A DNA stretch of 64,000 bases from Cupriavidus basilensis (GCF_000876015.1 NZ_BBQM01000014.1:186001-250000); one strand, 5' to 3'; positions 25,722 through 34,833 are shown, counted from the first letter of the stretch. Notes: generated by a model from the letters alone, not told the origin. Translations and numbers: made by a program.

Positions 25722-26510
25722 CTACGCGCGCTGCCCGGCGGAGAACGAGGCGAGGTCCTCGCGGAAGGCCAGCATCACTTCCCGCTGCAGCAGGGCCTGG
25801 TATTCGCGGAACGGCGTGTCGAGGTCGAAGGCGGCCTCGTTGTAGGTGCGCTGGAGGAAGGCCAGCGACTCGGCCAGCGAGCGCGCCTGCTCCGACTGGT
25901 GCAGGCGCAGGCGCCAGTCCACCGCTTCGTGGTGGTCGGCCAGCAGGTTCTGCTGCTCGGGACACGCAATCTCGCCGACCTGCCTGGCCTCGTGGAAGGC
26001 GGCCAGGTAGGCGCAGATGGCCGACATGCGCCGGTTCGCCTCCGAGGCGGATTCGGCCAGCATGACTGCGGAGGCGGCGAGCTCGTCCGGCCGGCTGCGC
26101 GCGCGGCGCCGCTCCGGCGCGGCGTCCAGCAGGGGCCGCACCGCGATCAGCAGTGATGGTGGCAGCACGCGGTTGAATTCCCTGGCCAGCACGGCGTGGA
26201 CCGAGCGCGTCAGGCGCGCGCAGTGGGCGATGTCGTCGTTGACGTAGAAATCGAGCGCGACGGCCCCTTTTCTTACGTCCGAGATCACCGCGCGCACGGG
26301 CACGGCGCCCGCCTCGCGCAACGCGGCCAGGCAGATGCTGGCGCGCGCCAGCCACTCGCCGTTGTGGCGCAGGGCGTCGGCCAGGCTGTCGATGGTCATT
26401 TCCTGGTCGGGGCGCAGCGTCACCACCATGCGCAGGTCGGAGATGCTGCCGCGGGTCGCGCGCAGCGGGTCGCCGTGGTTTCCCGGCCCTGCAGATTTGC
26501 TTTTCTTCAT
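25722..26510 (-). CDS. Hypothetical protein divergent from the BvgA-like regulator
   Basis: 262 residues from ATG 26510, four bases after AAGGAG. No recognised domain. The N-terminus is basic (MKKSKSAGPGNHGD), followed by a mixed alpha/beta stretch (VVTLRPDQEMTIDSL, VPVRAVISDVRKGAVALDFY) and a long, mostly helical C-terminal half from about residue 105 with no membrane segment. It is probably cytoplasmic. It lies between fimbrial locus B and a BvgA-like regulator, in opposite orientation to the latter. This position suggests a role in regulating or serving the adhesion island, but nothing in the sequence shows which. Confidence 0.75.
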   Translation of the reverse strand: MKKSKSAGPGNHGDPLRATRGSISDLRMVVTLRPDQEMTIDSLADALRHNGEWLARASICLAALREAGAVPVRAVISDVRKGAVALDFYVNDDIAHCARLTRSVHAVLAREFNRVLPPSLLIAVRPLLDAAPERRRARSRPDELAASAVMLAESASEANRRMSAICAYLAAFHEARQVGEIACPEQQNLLADHHEAVDWRLRLHQSEQARSLAESLAFLQRTYNEAAFDLDTPFREYQALLQREVMLAFREDLASFSAGQRA

Positions 26511-26946
26511 CTGGCTCCTTGGCGGTCGTTTCGAAAGGCCCGGGGCATGCCGCGCGTGCGCGCGTCCCTGGTGGCCGTCTGGCGTCCGGCGGGACCGCCG
26601 CGATGGGGCCGCCCCGCGGCCGTGAAAAGTCGAGGGATGAAGTATGTCGCAGCGGCCTTGCAGCCGGGCTCGGACATTTCCCGAACAGAGGCGGGAGGAT
26701 TCTGCGGGGCCAGGGCGAAGGTGCCGTGCCGGCATGCGGCGCTTTCCGCCCGCCGCTGCGGCGCAGCGCTGCGCCGTCCGTGCGGACGCGACATGCCGCA
26801 TGCCATATGGCGATCTTTCCGCAGCGAAAGCAGGGGTTTCCCATACTTGCCTCAGGCGCTTTATCGCAGAATCGGAAGACAAGGATCACGCATTCCGCGT
26901 GCTTCCGCGGCAGATAGCGCAAATTTTTCTGAACGGAGACTGCGCA

Positions 26947-27579
26947 ATGACAACGGTGTTGATAGTTGACGATCATCCAGCGATGCGCATGGTCATTCGC
27001 ACGCGGCTTTCGCAGGTGCTGGGCGTGAGCCGGGTGCTGGAGGCCAACAATGGTCAGTCCGCGCTGGACATCGCGAAGGAGTACCCGGCCGACCTGGTGA
27101 TTCTCGACCTCGATATTCCCAAGGTGAACGGCCTGGAGGTCATCCCGCGCCTGCGGGCGATGCATCCGCACGTGCGCATCCTGGTGCTGTCCGGCCAGGA
27201 TTCGCTGACGTTCGCGCCGCGCGCCATGCAGCTCGGCGCCAAGGGGTTCGTCAGCAAGCTGCAGGACGTGGACGAGATCATGCGTTGCGTCGATGCCGTG
27301 ATGGCCGGCTACACGCTGTTCCCGCCGGAAGTGGGCGACGCCGAGGCCGTGCCGCCCGACCTGCGCGACGACAACGACCGGCTCAAGCAGCTGACCGACA
27401 AGGAGATCGTCATCCTGCAACTGCTGGCGCGGGGGCTGTCGAATGCCGCCATCGGCAAGCTGCAGTTCATCAGCAACAAGACCGTGAGCAGCCACAAGAT
27501 CCACATCATGGCCAAGCTGCGTGTCGCGACGCTGGTGGAGTTGGTAGACTTCGCACGGCGCTGTCATGTGGTGCCGTGA
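26947..27579 (+). CDS. BvgA/EvgA-like LuxR-family response regulator
   Basis: 210 residues from ATG 26947 with GGAG upstream, the same length as Bordetella BvgA. The receiver has VDDHPAMRMV at 7-16, phosphoacceptor Asp54 in LVILDLDIPKVNG and Lys in GFVSKLQDVD. The C-terminal LuxR helix-turn-helix begins near LTDKEIVILQLLARGLSN and includes NKTVSSHKIHIMAKL. It is followed 43 bases later by an HPt-domain protein and 3 kb later by a BvgS-like kinase, giving a complete four-step phosphorelay in one neighbourhood. Likely targets are the two fimbrial loci and the secreted adhesin. Confidence 0.92.
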   Translation: MTTVLIVDDHPAMRMVIRTRLSQVLGVSRVLEANNGQSALDIAKEYPADLVILDLDIPKVNGLEVIPRLRAMHPHVRILVLSGQDSLTFAPRAMQLGAKGFVSKLQDVDEIMRCVDAVMAGYTLFPPEVGDAEAVPPDLRDDNDRLKQLTDKEIVILQLLARGLSNAAIGKLQFISNKTVSSHKIHIMAKLRVATLVELVDFARRCHVVP

Positions 27580-27622
27580 CGGTGCCGGAATTTCATCGAC
27601 GCAGCTTCAAGGACTACGGATC

Positions 27623-28294
27623 ATGCATCGCGCATTGCTAATCGGCGACACGACGGACTGGGCGGAAGACAGCGGCCTCGCCACCCTGATGGAGGGCCTG
27701 GGTTTCCAGGCGACCGCGCATGCGCTGTCCTCGCCCGGCCCGCTGGGCGAGGGTTGGCGGCTGGTGGTGGTGCGGCTGCCCGCCGACGGCGCGCTGCCGG
27801 CCGGCGTGGCGCCGGACCCGGACGGCGCCGGGCCGACCCTGTGGCTGGCGGTGTCGGCGGGGCCGGCCGACCCGCGCTTCGGCGGCACGCTGGCGGAACC
27901 CGTGCGCGAGCACGAACTCGTGCGGCAACTGGTGCGGCATCGGCTCATGCCGATCAGCGCCGAGGAGGAGGCCGCATTCTGGCCGGCCATCGAGACGCTG
28001 TCCGATGGCGACCCCGACATGATCGCGGAGCTGGTGAGAAGCCTGGTCGACACCAATCGCGACGACCTCGTGCTGCTGCGCGATGCCTGCGTCGCGTCCC
28101 GCTGGGACGAGGCCGCCTCGCTGGCGCATCGCTTCAAGGGCTCGGCGCGCATCCTCGAGTCCCGCGCGGTGGTGTCGCTCTGCGCGCGCCTGGAAGCGGC
28201 CGCGCGCCGGCGCGACGCCGACGGCGTGCTGGCCCTGCTGGCGCTCTTCGAGCCGGCCATCGAGCACATGAACGACTGCCTGGCGGAGCGATAG
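27623..28294 (+). CDS. HPt-domain phosphotransfer protein
   Basis: 223 residues from ATG 27623 (AAGGA upstream). The C-terminal 110 residues are a helical HPt domain with the phosphorylatable His169 in SLAHRFKGSARIL (family pattern H-x-(L/F)KG). Residues 1 to about 100 form an alpha/beta region resembling an eroded receiver, without an obvious Asp pocket. HPt proteins relay phosphate from the receiver of a hybrid kinase to a response regulator. Both hybrid kinases in this window end in a receiver and carry no HPt of their own, so this protein probably completes their relay to the BvgA-like and/or RcsB-like regulators. Confidence 0.85.
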   Translation: MHRALLIGDTTDWAEDSGLATLMEGLGFQATAHALSSPGPLGEGWRLVVVRLPADGALPAGVAPDPDGAGPTLWLAVSAGPADPRFGGTLAEPVREHELVRQLVRHRLMPISAEEEAAFWPAIETLSDGDPDMIAELVRSLVDTNRDDLVLLRDACVASRWDEAASLAHRFKGSARILESRAVVSLCARLEAAARRRDADGVLALLALFEPAIEHMNDCLAER

Positions 28295-28415
28295 CGGGCG
28301 GGGGGGCGGTGCGACAAGGCGCACATGCCGCGCGCCGCCGCTGTGATGGCTGGCGCATGTTGCGCGCATTGCGCGTGCCGGCGCCGATACCGCCGCCGGA
28401 CCGCCGAAAGCCGCA

Positions 28416-28450
28416 CGCCCCGGTGCATGCCGTGGCATCGCACCGGGGCG
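28416..28450. terminator. Bidirectional hairpin between HPt and porin genes
   Basis: Outer arms CGCCCCGGTGC (28416-28426) and GCACCGGGGCG (28440-28450) enclose inner arms ATGCC and GGCAT, making a 16-pair stem with one bulged C and a two-base loop. It sits between convergent genes and probably ends both transcripts. Confidence 0.65.
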
Positions 28451-28492
28451 TCCGCGGCAACCCGGCCAATCCGTCAGGCCGGGGCCGTGCCG

Positions 28493-29557
28493 TCAGAAGC
28501 GGTGCCGCATGCCGAAGCTGGCGCCGAACTGGTTGTCGCCCGGCGAGACCTGGCCGTTGCCGTTGACGCTGGTGTCCGACATGAAACCGCGCGAGCGGTC
28601 GGTCTTGTTCAGCGCGTAGGCCATGTTCAGGTACAGGTCGGTGCGCTTGGACAAGGCGTAGTTGCCCCCGGCGGAGAGCAGCCACGGGTCCGCGCTGGTG
28701 CCGCGGTTGTCCTGGTAGTACACCGCGCCGCTGAACGAAACCGCGGGCGTGAGCCGGTAGCTGGCCCCGGCCCAGCCCAGGTGAGCCGTGCCGTTGCCCA
28801 GCGCCGAGGTGAAGCCGAGGTGCTGCCAGCGGTAGCCGGCGAAGACCTTGGCCGGGCCGAAGGCATAGCTGGCGGCGATGGTGGCGCGCTGGTCGTGGCG
28901 GTTGCGCGAGGCGATGGTGTCGCCGTTCTTCTGGTCGAAGACCGCGCCCGCGGCCAGCGGGCCCACGGCATAGTTCAGGCCGAAGGCATACTCGCGGCCC
29001 ACCTTCCAGTGGCCGGGGACTTCGCCATTCGTGCCGCCCTGGCCGTCGTAGCCGAAGCTGTAGAGGCCCGACACGGTCAGTCCGCCGGACTGGCCGCGGT
29101 ACTTGATGGCGTTGTCGGCGCGCGCGCCGAAGTCGCTGTCCATGCCGTAGATGGAATAGCTGCTGACGGCGGCCATCGGGTCGTACTGCAGCGCGAAGTC
29201 GTACATCGGTGTCTGCTGGCGGCCCAGCGTGACGGTGCCCTGCGGGGTCTCCAGCCCGACGTAGGCCTGCCGGCCGAACAGGCGGTCGCCGGCCCTGCCG
29301 TCGTCGAGGTCGAAGCCGCTTTCCAGCACGAAGATGCCCTTCAGCCCGCTGCCCAGGTCTTCCGCGCCGCGCAGGCCCCAGCGCGAGCCGGTCAGCGCGC
29401 TGCCGGACTGCAGGCGGTAGACCTTGTCGCCGTTGCCGTTCTGCCGGTTGACGAACTCCAGGCCGGCATCGGCCACCCCGTACAGCGTGACGGCGCTCTG
29501 CGCCCACGCGCCGCTTGCCAGGACCGCGGCCGCCGCCGCAACGATTGTCTTCTTCAT
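28493..29557 (-). CDS. Outer-membrane porin (Burkholderiales trimeric type)
   Basis: 354 residues from ATG 29557; the frame continues upstream, but MKKTIVAAAAAVLASGAWAQ is an obvious signal peptide. The mature protein opens SAVTLYGVADAGLEFVNRQNG and carries SRWGLRGAEDLGSGLKGIF, VGLETPQGTVTLGRQ, and the terminal FGASFGMRHRF with C-terminal Phe for barrel insertion. These are the marks of the 16-stranded general porins of Bordetella, Burkholderia and Cupriavidus. It lies between the HPt gene and a degenerate response regulator. Whether it is under the same control is unknown. Confidence 0.95.
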   Translation of the reverse strand: MKKTIVAAAAAVLASGAWAQSAVTLYGVADAGLEFVNRQNGNGDKVYRLQSGSALTGSRWGLRGAEDLGSGLKGIFVLESGFDLDDGRAGDRLFGRQAYVGLETPQGTVTLGRQQTPMYDFALQYDPMAAVSSYSIYGMDSDFGARADNAIKYRGQSGGLTVSGLYSFGYDGQGGTNGEVPGHWKVGREYAFGLNYAVGPLAAGAVFDQKNGDTIASRNRHDQRATIAASYAFGPAKVFAGYRWQHLGFTSALGNGTAHLGWAGASYRLTPAVSFSGAVYYQDNRGTSADPWLLSAGGNYALSKRTDLYLNMAYALNKTDRSRGFMSDTSVNGNGQVSPGDNQFGASFGMRHRF

Positions 29558-29640
29558 TTCCTGATTTCCTCGCTGATTCCCTTGGTTAAGAAACTCTGTC
29601 CGGCGCGCGCCCGCGCCGGTTGTCGGCGCCGCTGCGCCAG

Positions 29641-30450
29641 CTACCCGGGCGCGCCGAGCCCGGCGGGCAGCGCGTATTCCCCGGGCGCCGGCGTCGGCGG
29701 CGGCATGCGCGCCGGCACGTCGCCGGGCGCGCCGCGCCCGGCCGGATGCCATCCGGCCGGAGCCGCCTCCTGGACGTCGAGGCGATAGCCCAGGGCGTGG
29801 ATCGACGCGATGGTGATGCCGTTGGCGGAACGCAGTTCCAGCACCCGGCGCAGGCGCGCGATCAGCGCCGCCAGCGCGCGCGACATGGCGGGCAGCACGT
29901 GGCCCCACACCATCGTCTCGATGTGGTTGCGCGGCAGCACCTGCGAAGGCGAGGAGAACAGCAGCCACGCCAGGCCGAATTCCTTGGGCGTCAGGCGGAT
30001 GTCCTTGCCGCGCAGCGTGGCGCTGTACCGGTCGATGTTCAGCACGTAGTCGCCGAGGTGGATCAGGCGCTGGCGGGAGGGCTGCGCGCTGTGGTGGCGG
30101 CGGTAGTGCGACACCATGCGGGCCAGCAGTTCGGCCGGGCGCAACGCGCAGCAGTAGTCGTCGGCGCCCGCCGCGAACGTTTCCATGATCTCGTGGTGGC
30201 TGGCGCCGGGCGAGACCACGATCACCGGCGTCTGGAAGGCGAAGGTGCAGCGGATCATCCTGACGACCTCGGTGCCGTTGCCGTCCGGCAGCTCGCCGGC
30301 GACCAGGATCATGTCGAAGACGTGGTCGCGCAGGTCGCGGATCAGCGCGGCCCGTTCTTCATAGCAGTGGCAGGGAAATCCGGCGCCCGTCACCAGCTCG
30401 GCGACCGGCTGCGAGCTTGCCGGGTTGGCATCCAGTAGTGCGACTTTCAT
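29641..30450 (-). CDS. Atypical OmpR-type response regulator with degenerate receiver
   Basis: 269 residues from ATG 30450 (MKVALLDANPASSQ); a TTG at 30459 is in frame. The C-terminal winged-helix DNA-binding domain is intact (RLTPKEFGLAWLLF at about 155-168, then LIARLRR and GYRLDV). The N-terminal domain has the receiver fold but lacks the chemistry. The phosphoacceptor position is Ala51 (FDMILVAGELPDGNG, where D is expected before the GE), the acidic pair is reduced to a single Asp7, and the conserved Lys after GADDY is missing (GADDYCCALRP). It therefore probably acts without phosphorylation. A Pro-rich tail of about 40 residues follows. It is divergent from the BvgS-like kinase gene. Confidence 0.85.
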   Translation of the reverse strand: MKVALLDANPASSQPVAELVTGAGFPCHCYEERAALIRDLRDHVFDMILVAGELPDGNGTEVVRMIRCTFAFQTPVIVVSPGASHHEIMETFAAGADDYCCALRPAELLARMVSHYRRHHSAQPSRQRLIHLGDYVLNIDRYSATLRGKDIRLTPKEFGLAWLLFSSPSQVLPRNHIETMVWGHVLPAMSRALAALIARLRRVLELRSANGITIASIHALGYRLDVQEAAPAGWHPAGRGAPGDVPARMPPPTPAPGEYALPAGLGAPG

Positions 30451-30552
30451 ATAAGACAACCTCTGAGTCTGTCGGCCCGCGCGCGGCGTCGCATGCGCGA
30501 TGACGCCCGGCGGCCGAGGTACAAGGTAGCGTCAATGCCTTCGTACCGAGCC

Positions 30553-30564
30553 CGGAAATTTCCG
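30553..30564. promoter_or_regulatory. CGGAAATTTCCG palindrome between regulator and kinase genes
   Basis: A 12-base perfect palindrome 103 bases upstream of the degenerate regulator and about 250 bases upstream of the divergent BvgS-like kinase. It shares the GGAAATTTCC core with elements at 18608, 25612, 38011 and 38034. Confidence 0.45.
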
Positions 30565-30810
30565 CAAACAAGTCGGAATACTTCGGTTTTCTCCCCGCGC
30601 CTTGCGCAAGATCAGATCGCGGGCGCCGCCGCCGCCGCAAACGGCGTCCGCGCGGCGCGCCGGCGCGGCTTCGTACCGTGCCGGGAAGCCCGGCCATCGG
30701 CGCGGCGGAGGCGCTATCATGCAAAGCCATCGGCCATGCGGCTCCCGGCGCACGGAGCGGGCGGCCACGCGGGAGCGCAACGCGTCGCGGCGACATAGGA
30801 CAACCGACTC

Positions 30811-33800
30811 ATGGAAAAAACCTGGACCTCGGGCGAGGCCTGGCGGCGGTGGCTGGTTCATCTTGTCTTGCTGGCGTGCTGCGCCGGCCCGGCGTTCGGC
30901 GCGGCGGCTGCGGCTGCGGCCGCGGCGCCCGGGCCGGTGCCGGCCGTCATCCGCATCGGCACGGTCAGGCAGGGCCTGCCGCCTTTCCTGTTCGCGCGCG
31001 GCGCGCAGCCGAGCGGATACGGCGTCGACCTGCTGCGCGAGGCGCTCGGCAACCCGGCGCTCGAGCTGGTCGAGCACGCCTATCCCGACATCCCGGCGCT
31101 GATCGCCGCCACCTGCGCCGGCGAGATCGACCTCCTGATCAGCATGGCGAAGACGGATGCGCGCACGCGCTGCCTGCTCTATTCCGCGCCGTATTTCGAG
31201 GGCGACACCGTGGTGGTGGGGCGCACCGCCGACCACGTGGCCGGCGTGCTGTCGCCGGGCTCGAAAGGCGTCCGCTTCGCGGCCGAGCCGGGGTTCTACA
31301 TGGAAAGCGTGGTGCGCGCGCGGTATCCCGGCGCCACGCTGGTGCCGGTGGGCGACGTCACCGACGGCCTGCGCGCGGTGGTGGCGGGCAAGGCGGACTT
31401 CTACTCGGCGGTGCAGCCGGTGGCGGAATACGCGCTGGCCCGCCGCGAGTTCGACGCGCTCTCGGTGGTGAACGCCTATCGCGAACCGGGCAGCGCCGTG
31501 CACTTCGCCTTCCCGCCCGCGGCCACCGCGCTGCGCGACCGGGTGGACGAAGGGCTCGCGCGCGTGCCGCGCGAGCGCCGCCTCATGCTGCTGGCGAAAT
31601 GGATCAACGCGCGCCTGGTGCAGCAGGACGACGCCGACCAGTTCTTCCTCACGCCCGAGGAAAGCGCCTTCCTCAACGCGCTGCCGCCGCTGCGCGTGGG
31701 CTTCGACGTGGGCCTGCCGCCCTACAGCTATCTCGACGACAGCGGCCGCCCGAGCGGCATCGCGCTCGATTACCTGAGCTATCTCGGCGAGGCGCTCGGC
31801 CTGCGCTTCCAGCGCGTGCCGTCCGGCAACTTCGGCAAGACCGTGGACGCCATGCACGACGGCGCGCTCGACCTGATGGCGGTGGCGGCCCCGAACGACC
31901 CCGGCCTGCGGCGGCTGCCGGTCTCGCGGCCCTACGCCGCGTTCCCGGTGGTGATCGTCGGGCGGCAGTCGGCGCCCGCGGTCGGGCATCTGCGGGAACT
32001 CGCCGGCCTGCGCGTGGTTGTCACCGCGGCCGGTGGCGCCGGCGGGGTGGTCAGGCGCGAGGTGCCGGGCGCGCTGCTGTCCACCGCGCCCAGCGTGCAC
32101 GCCGCGCTGCAAAGCGTGGCGGACGGCGACGCCGACGTCTACGTCGACGACCTTGCCTCGGCGGACGTCGAGCTGCAGCGCAGCTTCGCCGGCAAGCTGC
32201 GCGTGATCGGCTCGGGCGAGCGCCTGCTGGACATCGGCTTCGCGGTGTCGCCGGCACTGTCGGAGCGGCTGCTGCCGCTGGTCAACCGCGCGCTGTCGGC
32301 GCTGCAGGACCAGCGCCGGCTCGACATCCAGAAGCGCTACATGGCGGCCAGCTACGTGCTCGAGCCGTCGTGGCGGCAGATCCTGGAGCGCGCCGGGCTG
32401 CCGATCGCGGCGCTGCTGTGCATCGTCGCCGTCCTGCTGCGCTCGCAGTACCTGCTGCGCAAGGAGGCGGCCGGCCGGCGCGCGGTGGAGCGCAAGGTCT
32501 CGGTGCAGCAGCGCTTCCAGTCGACGCTGATCGACGCCGTGCCGCTGCCGATCGCGGTCATGGACAAGGACGGGCGCTACCTGGCGATCAACGCGGCCTT
32601 CCTGTCGCTGCTGGACGTGACGCGCGAGCGCCTCGTCGGCCGCCTGCAGAACGAGGCCGCGGTGTGGGGCGCCGACATCAGCGCCACGCTGGACCAGGCG
32701 ATCCGCGACGCCATGCAGGCCGGCGAGATGCACCATATCGCGCTCGATTTCCAGGCCGCGTCCGGGCACGCGCGGCACTTCCTGTGCTGGCTGCAGCCGT
32801 TCGCCCCGAACGAGTCCGAGGCGGGCGGCGTCATCTTCTCGGCGGTGGAGGTCTCGGAGATCCGCCGCGCCGAGCTCAAGGCGCGCGAGGCCGAGGCGCG
32901 GCTGACCGACGTCACGCGCCATCTGCCGGCCACGGTGTTCCAGATGCGCCAGGCGCGCGACGGGCATTTCGCCTTCGTCTGGGTCAGCGGCAACACGCAG
33001 GAACTGTTCGGGCTCGATGCCGAGGACATGATGGCCGACAGCGCGCGCGTGCGCGCCTGCGTCCATCCGGACGACGCCGAGCCGCTGCGCGCGGCGGTCA
33101 CGCGCGCCGGCGCGGCGCTGCAGGCGGTCAACCACGAGGTCCGCCTGCGCGGCCGCGGCGGCTTCCAGTGGGCCCGGCTGCACGCCGTGCCGCGCCGCGA
33201 GGACGACGGCACCACGCTGTGGAACGGCTACTGGACCGACACCACCGAGGAGCACGAGCGCGCGGCCGCGCTGGCGAGCGCGCGCGACATCGCCGAGGCC
33301 GCCTCGCGCGCCAAGGACAATTTCCTGGCCATGATGAGCCACGAGATCCGCACGCCCATGAGTGGCGTGCTCGGGCTGGTCGAACTGCTCGGCCATACCG
33401 AGCTGAGCCGCGAGCAGGCCTCCACGGTCGGCATGATCGAGGACTCCGCCGGCGCGCTGCTGCAGATCCTCGACGACATCCTCGACTACTCCAAGATCGA
33501 GGCCGGCCGCATCGACATCGAATGGCTGCCGCTGGACCTGCGCGAGCTGTGCGACAACGCCCTCGGCCTGCTCGCCACGCGCGCGCACGACAAGGGCCTG
33601 CTGATGCGGCTGGACGTCAGCGACGACGTGGCGGCGGTGGTGCTGGGCGACAGCGTGCGCCTGCGCCAGATCCTCTTCAACCTGCTCAGCAACGCCATCA
33701 AGTTCACCGAGCACGGCACCGTCACGCTTGCCGTGGAGGCGGCCGGCGAGCGCGACGGCAGGCAGACCGTGGTGTTCCGCATCAGCGACACCGGCGTCGG

Positions 33801-34833
33801 CATCGAGCTGGACAAGCAGGCGCGGCTGTTCGAGCCCTTCATGCAGGCGGACTCGTCGACCACGCGGCGTTTCGGCGGCACCGGCCTGGGCCTGTCGATC
33901 TGCCGCCGGCTGTTGGTGCTGATGCATGGCGAGATCACGCTGGCCAGCGCGCCGGGCGCGGGCACGCAGGCCGAAGTCCGGCTCGCGCTGCCGGTCAGGG
34001 ACATGGCCTACACGGCCCGCCCGCTGGCCGGGCGCCGCGCCGCGATCCGCGTGGCCGATGCGCAGGTCTCGCGCGGCATCGCGCACCTGCTGCGCGCCGC
34101 CGGCGCGCAGACCGTGGAGCAGCGGCAGCCGGCGCGCGCGGACGGCGCCGGCGAGCCGGGCTTCGACCTGCTGTTCCTGGACGACGGCACGGAGGCGCCC
34201 GCGTCTGGCGCCATCCGCATCACCGACAAGCCCAAGCTGGCCGGCTACCGGCTCACGCGCTCGGACGTGCGCCTGAGCGCCAATCCGCTGACGTGGCGCG
34301 CGCTGCGCGCGGCCTCGCTGGCCGCCGTCGGCAGCCAGGCGGCGCGCGGCGCGGAGCCCGCCGCCGCGCCGGCGCAGGTGCCCGCGGTGTCGCGCGAGCT
34401 GGCGCTGGCGCAGGGGCGGCTGATCCTGATCGCCGAGGACCATCCCACCAACCGCATCCTGCTGCAGCGCCAGCTCAAGGTGCTCGGCTACGCCAGCGAC
34501 GCGGTCGGCGACGGCGGCGAGGCGCTGGCCGCGCTCGGCAGGACCAGCTACGCCCTGCTGATCACCGACTGCCACATGCCGGTCATGAACGGCTACGAGC
34601 TGGCGGGGCGGGTGCGCGCGCAGGAAGCGGCCGAAGCGGGCGACGACGCGGAGGGGCGGCGCCACCTGCCCATCGTCGCCATCACCGCCAGCACCGAGGC
34701 GGAGGAAATGCAGCGCTGCCTGGACGCCGGCATGGACGAATGCCTGTTCAAGCCCGCGCAACTGCATGTCCTGCGCGCCTGCCTGGAGCGCTGGATCATG
34801 CCGGCGCGCTTCTCGGGCGCGGTGGCCGAATAG
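30811..34833 (+). CDS. BvgS/EvgS-like unorthodox hybrid sensor kinase
   Basis: 1340 residues. Signal/anchor segment (residues about 12-40), two periplasmic Venus-flytrap domains (about 45-275 and 285-520), a transmembrane helix at about 529-549, two PAS-type domains (about 570-690 and 700-815), HisKA with His844 in MMSHEIRTPMSG, HATPase (N-box LRQILFNLLSNAIKF, G-box GGTGLGLSI), a degenerate receiver-like stretch (about 1070-1180), and an intact receiver with Asp1253 in LLITDCHMP. This is the BvgS plan, except that BvgS has one cytoplasmic PAS and a C-terminal HPt; here the protein stops after the receiver. A separate HPt protein is encoded at 27623. Ligands of the flytrap domains are unknown. 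Confidence 0.93.
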   Translation: MEKTWTSGEAWRRWLVHLVLLACCAGPAFGAAAAAAAAAPGPVPAVIRIGTVRQGLPPFLFARGAQPSGYGVDLLREALGNPALELVEHAYPDIPALIAATCAGEIDLLISMAKTDARTRCLLYSAPYFEGDTVVVGRTADHVAGVLSPGSKGVRFAAEPGFYMESVVRARYPGATLVPVGDVTDGLRAVVAGKADFYSAVQPVAEYALARREFDALSVVNAYREPGSAVHFAFPPAATALRDRVDEGLARVPRERRLMLLAKWINARLVQQDDADQFFLTPEESAFLNALPPLRVGFDVGLPPYSYLDDSGRPSGIALDYLSYLGEALGLRFQRVPSGNFGKTVDAMHDGALDLMAVAAPNDPGLRRLPVSRPYAAFPVVIVGRQSAPAVGHLRELAGLRVVVTAAGGAGGVVRREVPGALLSTAPSVHAALQSVADGDADVYVDDLASADVELQRSFAGKLRVIGSGERLLDIGFAVSPALSERLLPLVNRALSALQDQRRLDIQKRYMAASYVLEPSWRQILERAGLPIAALLCIVAVLLRSQYLLRKEAAGRRAVERKVSVQQRFQSTLIDAVPLPIAVMDKDGRYLAINAAFLSLLDVTRERLVGRLQNEAAVWGADISATLDQAIRDAMQAGEMHHIALDFQAASGHARHFLCWLQPFAPNESEAGGVIFSAVEVSEIRRAELKAREAEARLTDVTRHLPATVFQMRQARDGHFAFVWVSGNTQELFGLDAEDMMADSARVRACVHPDDAEPLRAAVTRAGAALQAVNHEVRLRGRGGFQWARLHAVPRREDDGTTLWNGYWTDTTEEHERAAALASARDIAEAASRAKDNFLAMMSHEIRTPMSGVLGLVELLGHTELSREQASTVGMIEDSAGALLQILDDILDYSKIEAGRIDIEWLPLDLRELCDNALGLLATRAHDKGLLMRLDVSDDVAAVVLGDSVRLRQILFNLLSNAIKFTEHGTVTLAVEAAGERDGRQTVVFRISDTGVGIELDKQARLFEPFMQADSSTTRRFGGTGLGLSICRRLLVLMHGEITLASAPGAGTQAEVRLALPVRDMAYTARPLAGRRAAIRVADAQVSRGIAHLLRAAGAQTVEQRQPARADGAGEPGFDLLFLDDGTEAPASGAIRITDKPKLAGYRLTRSDVRLSANPLTWRALRAASLAAVGSQAARGAEPAAAPAQVPAVSRELALAQGRLILIAEDHPTNRILLQRQLKVLGYASDAVGDGGEALAALGRTSYALLITDCHMPVMNGYELAGRVRAQEAAEAGDDAEGRRHLPIVAITASTEAEEMQRCLDAGMDECLFKPAQLHVLRACLERWIMPARFSGAVAE

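Noticed and set aside
26644-26946. Upstream in-frame extension of the BvgA-like regulator
   Set aside because: The added residues are Arg/Cys-rich, while ATG 26947 gives the canonical receiver start and the usual length of 210 residues.
30532-34767. A 1,411-codon open frame on the minus strand opposite the BvgS-like kinase gene
   Set aside because: The translation is dominated by Arg, His, Ala and Gln with no domain, and it runs exactly antisense to a well-supported kinase gene. Such frames are common in very GC-rich DNA.
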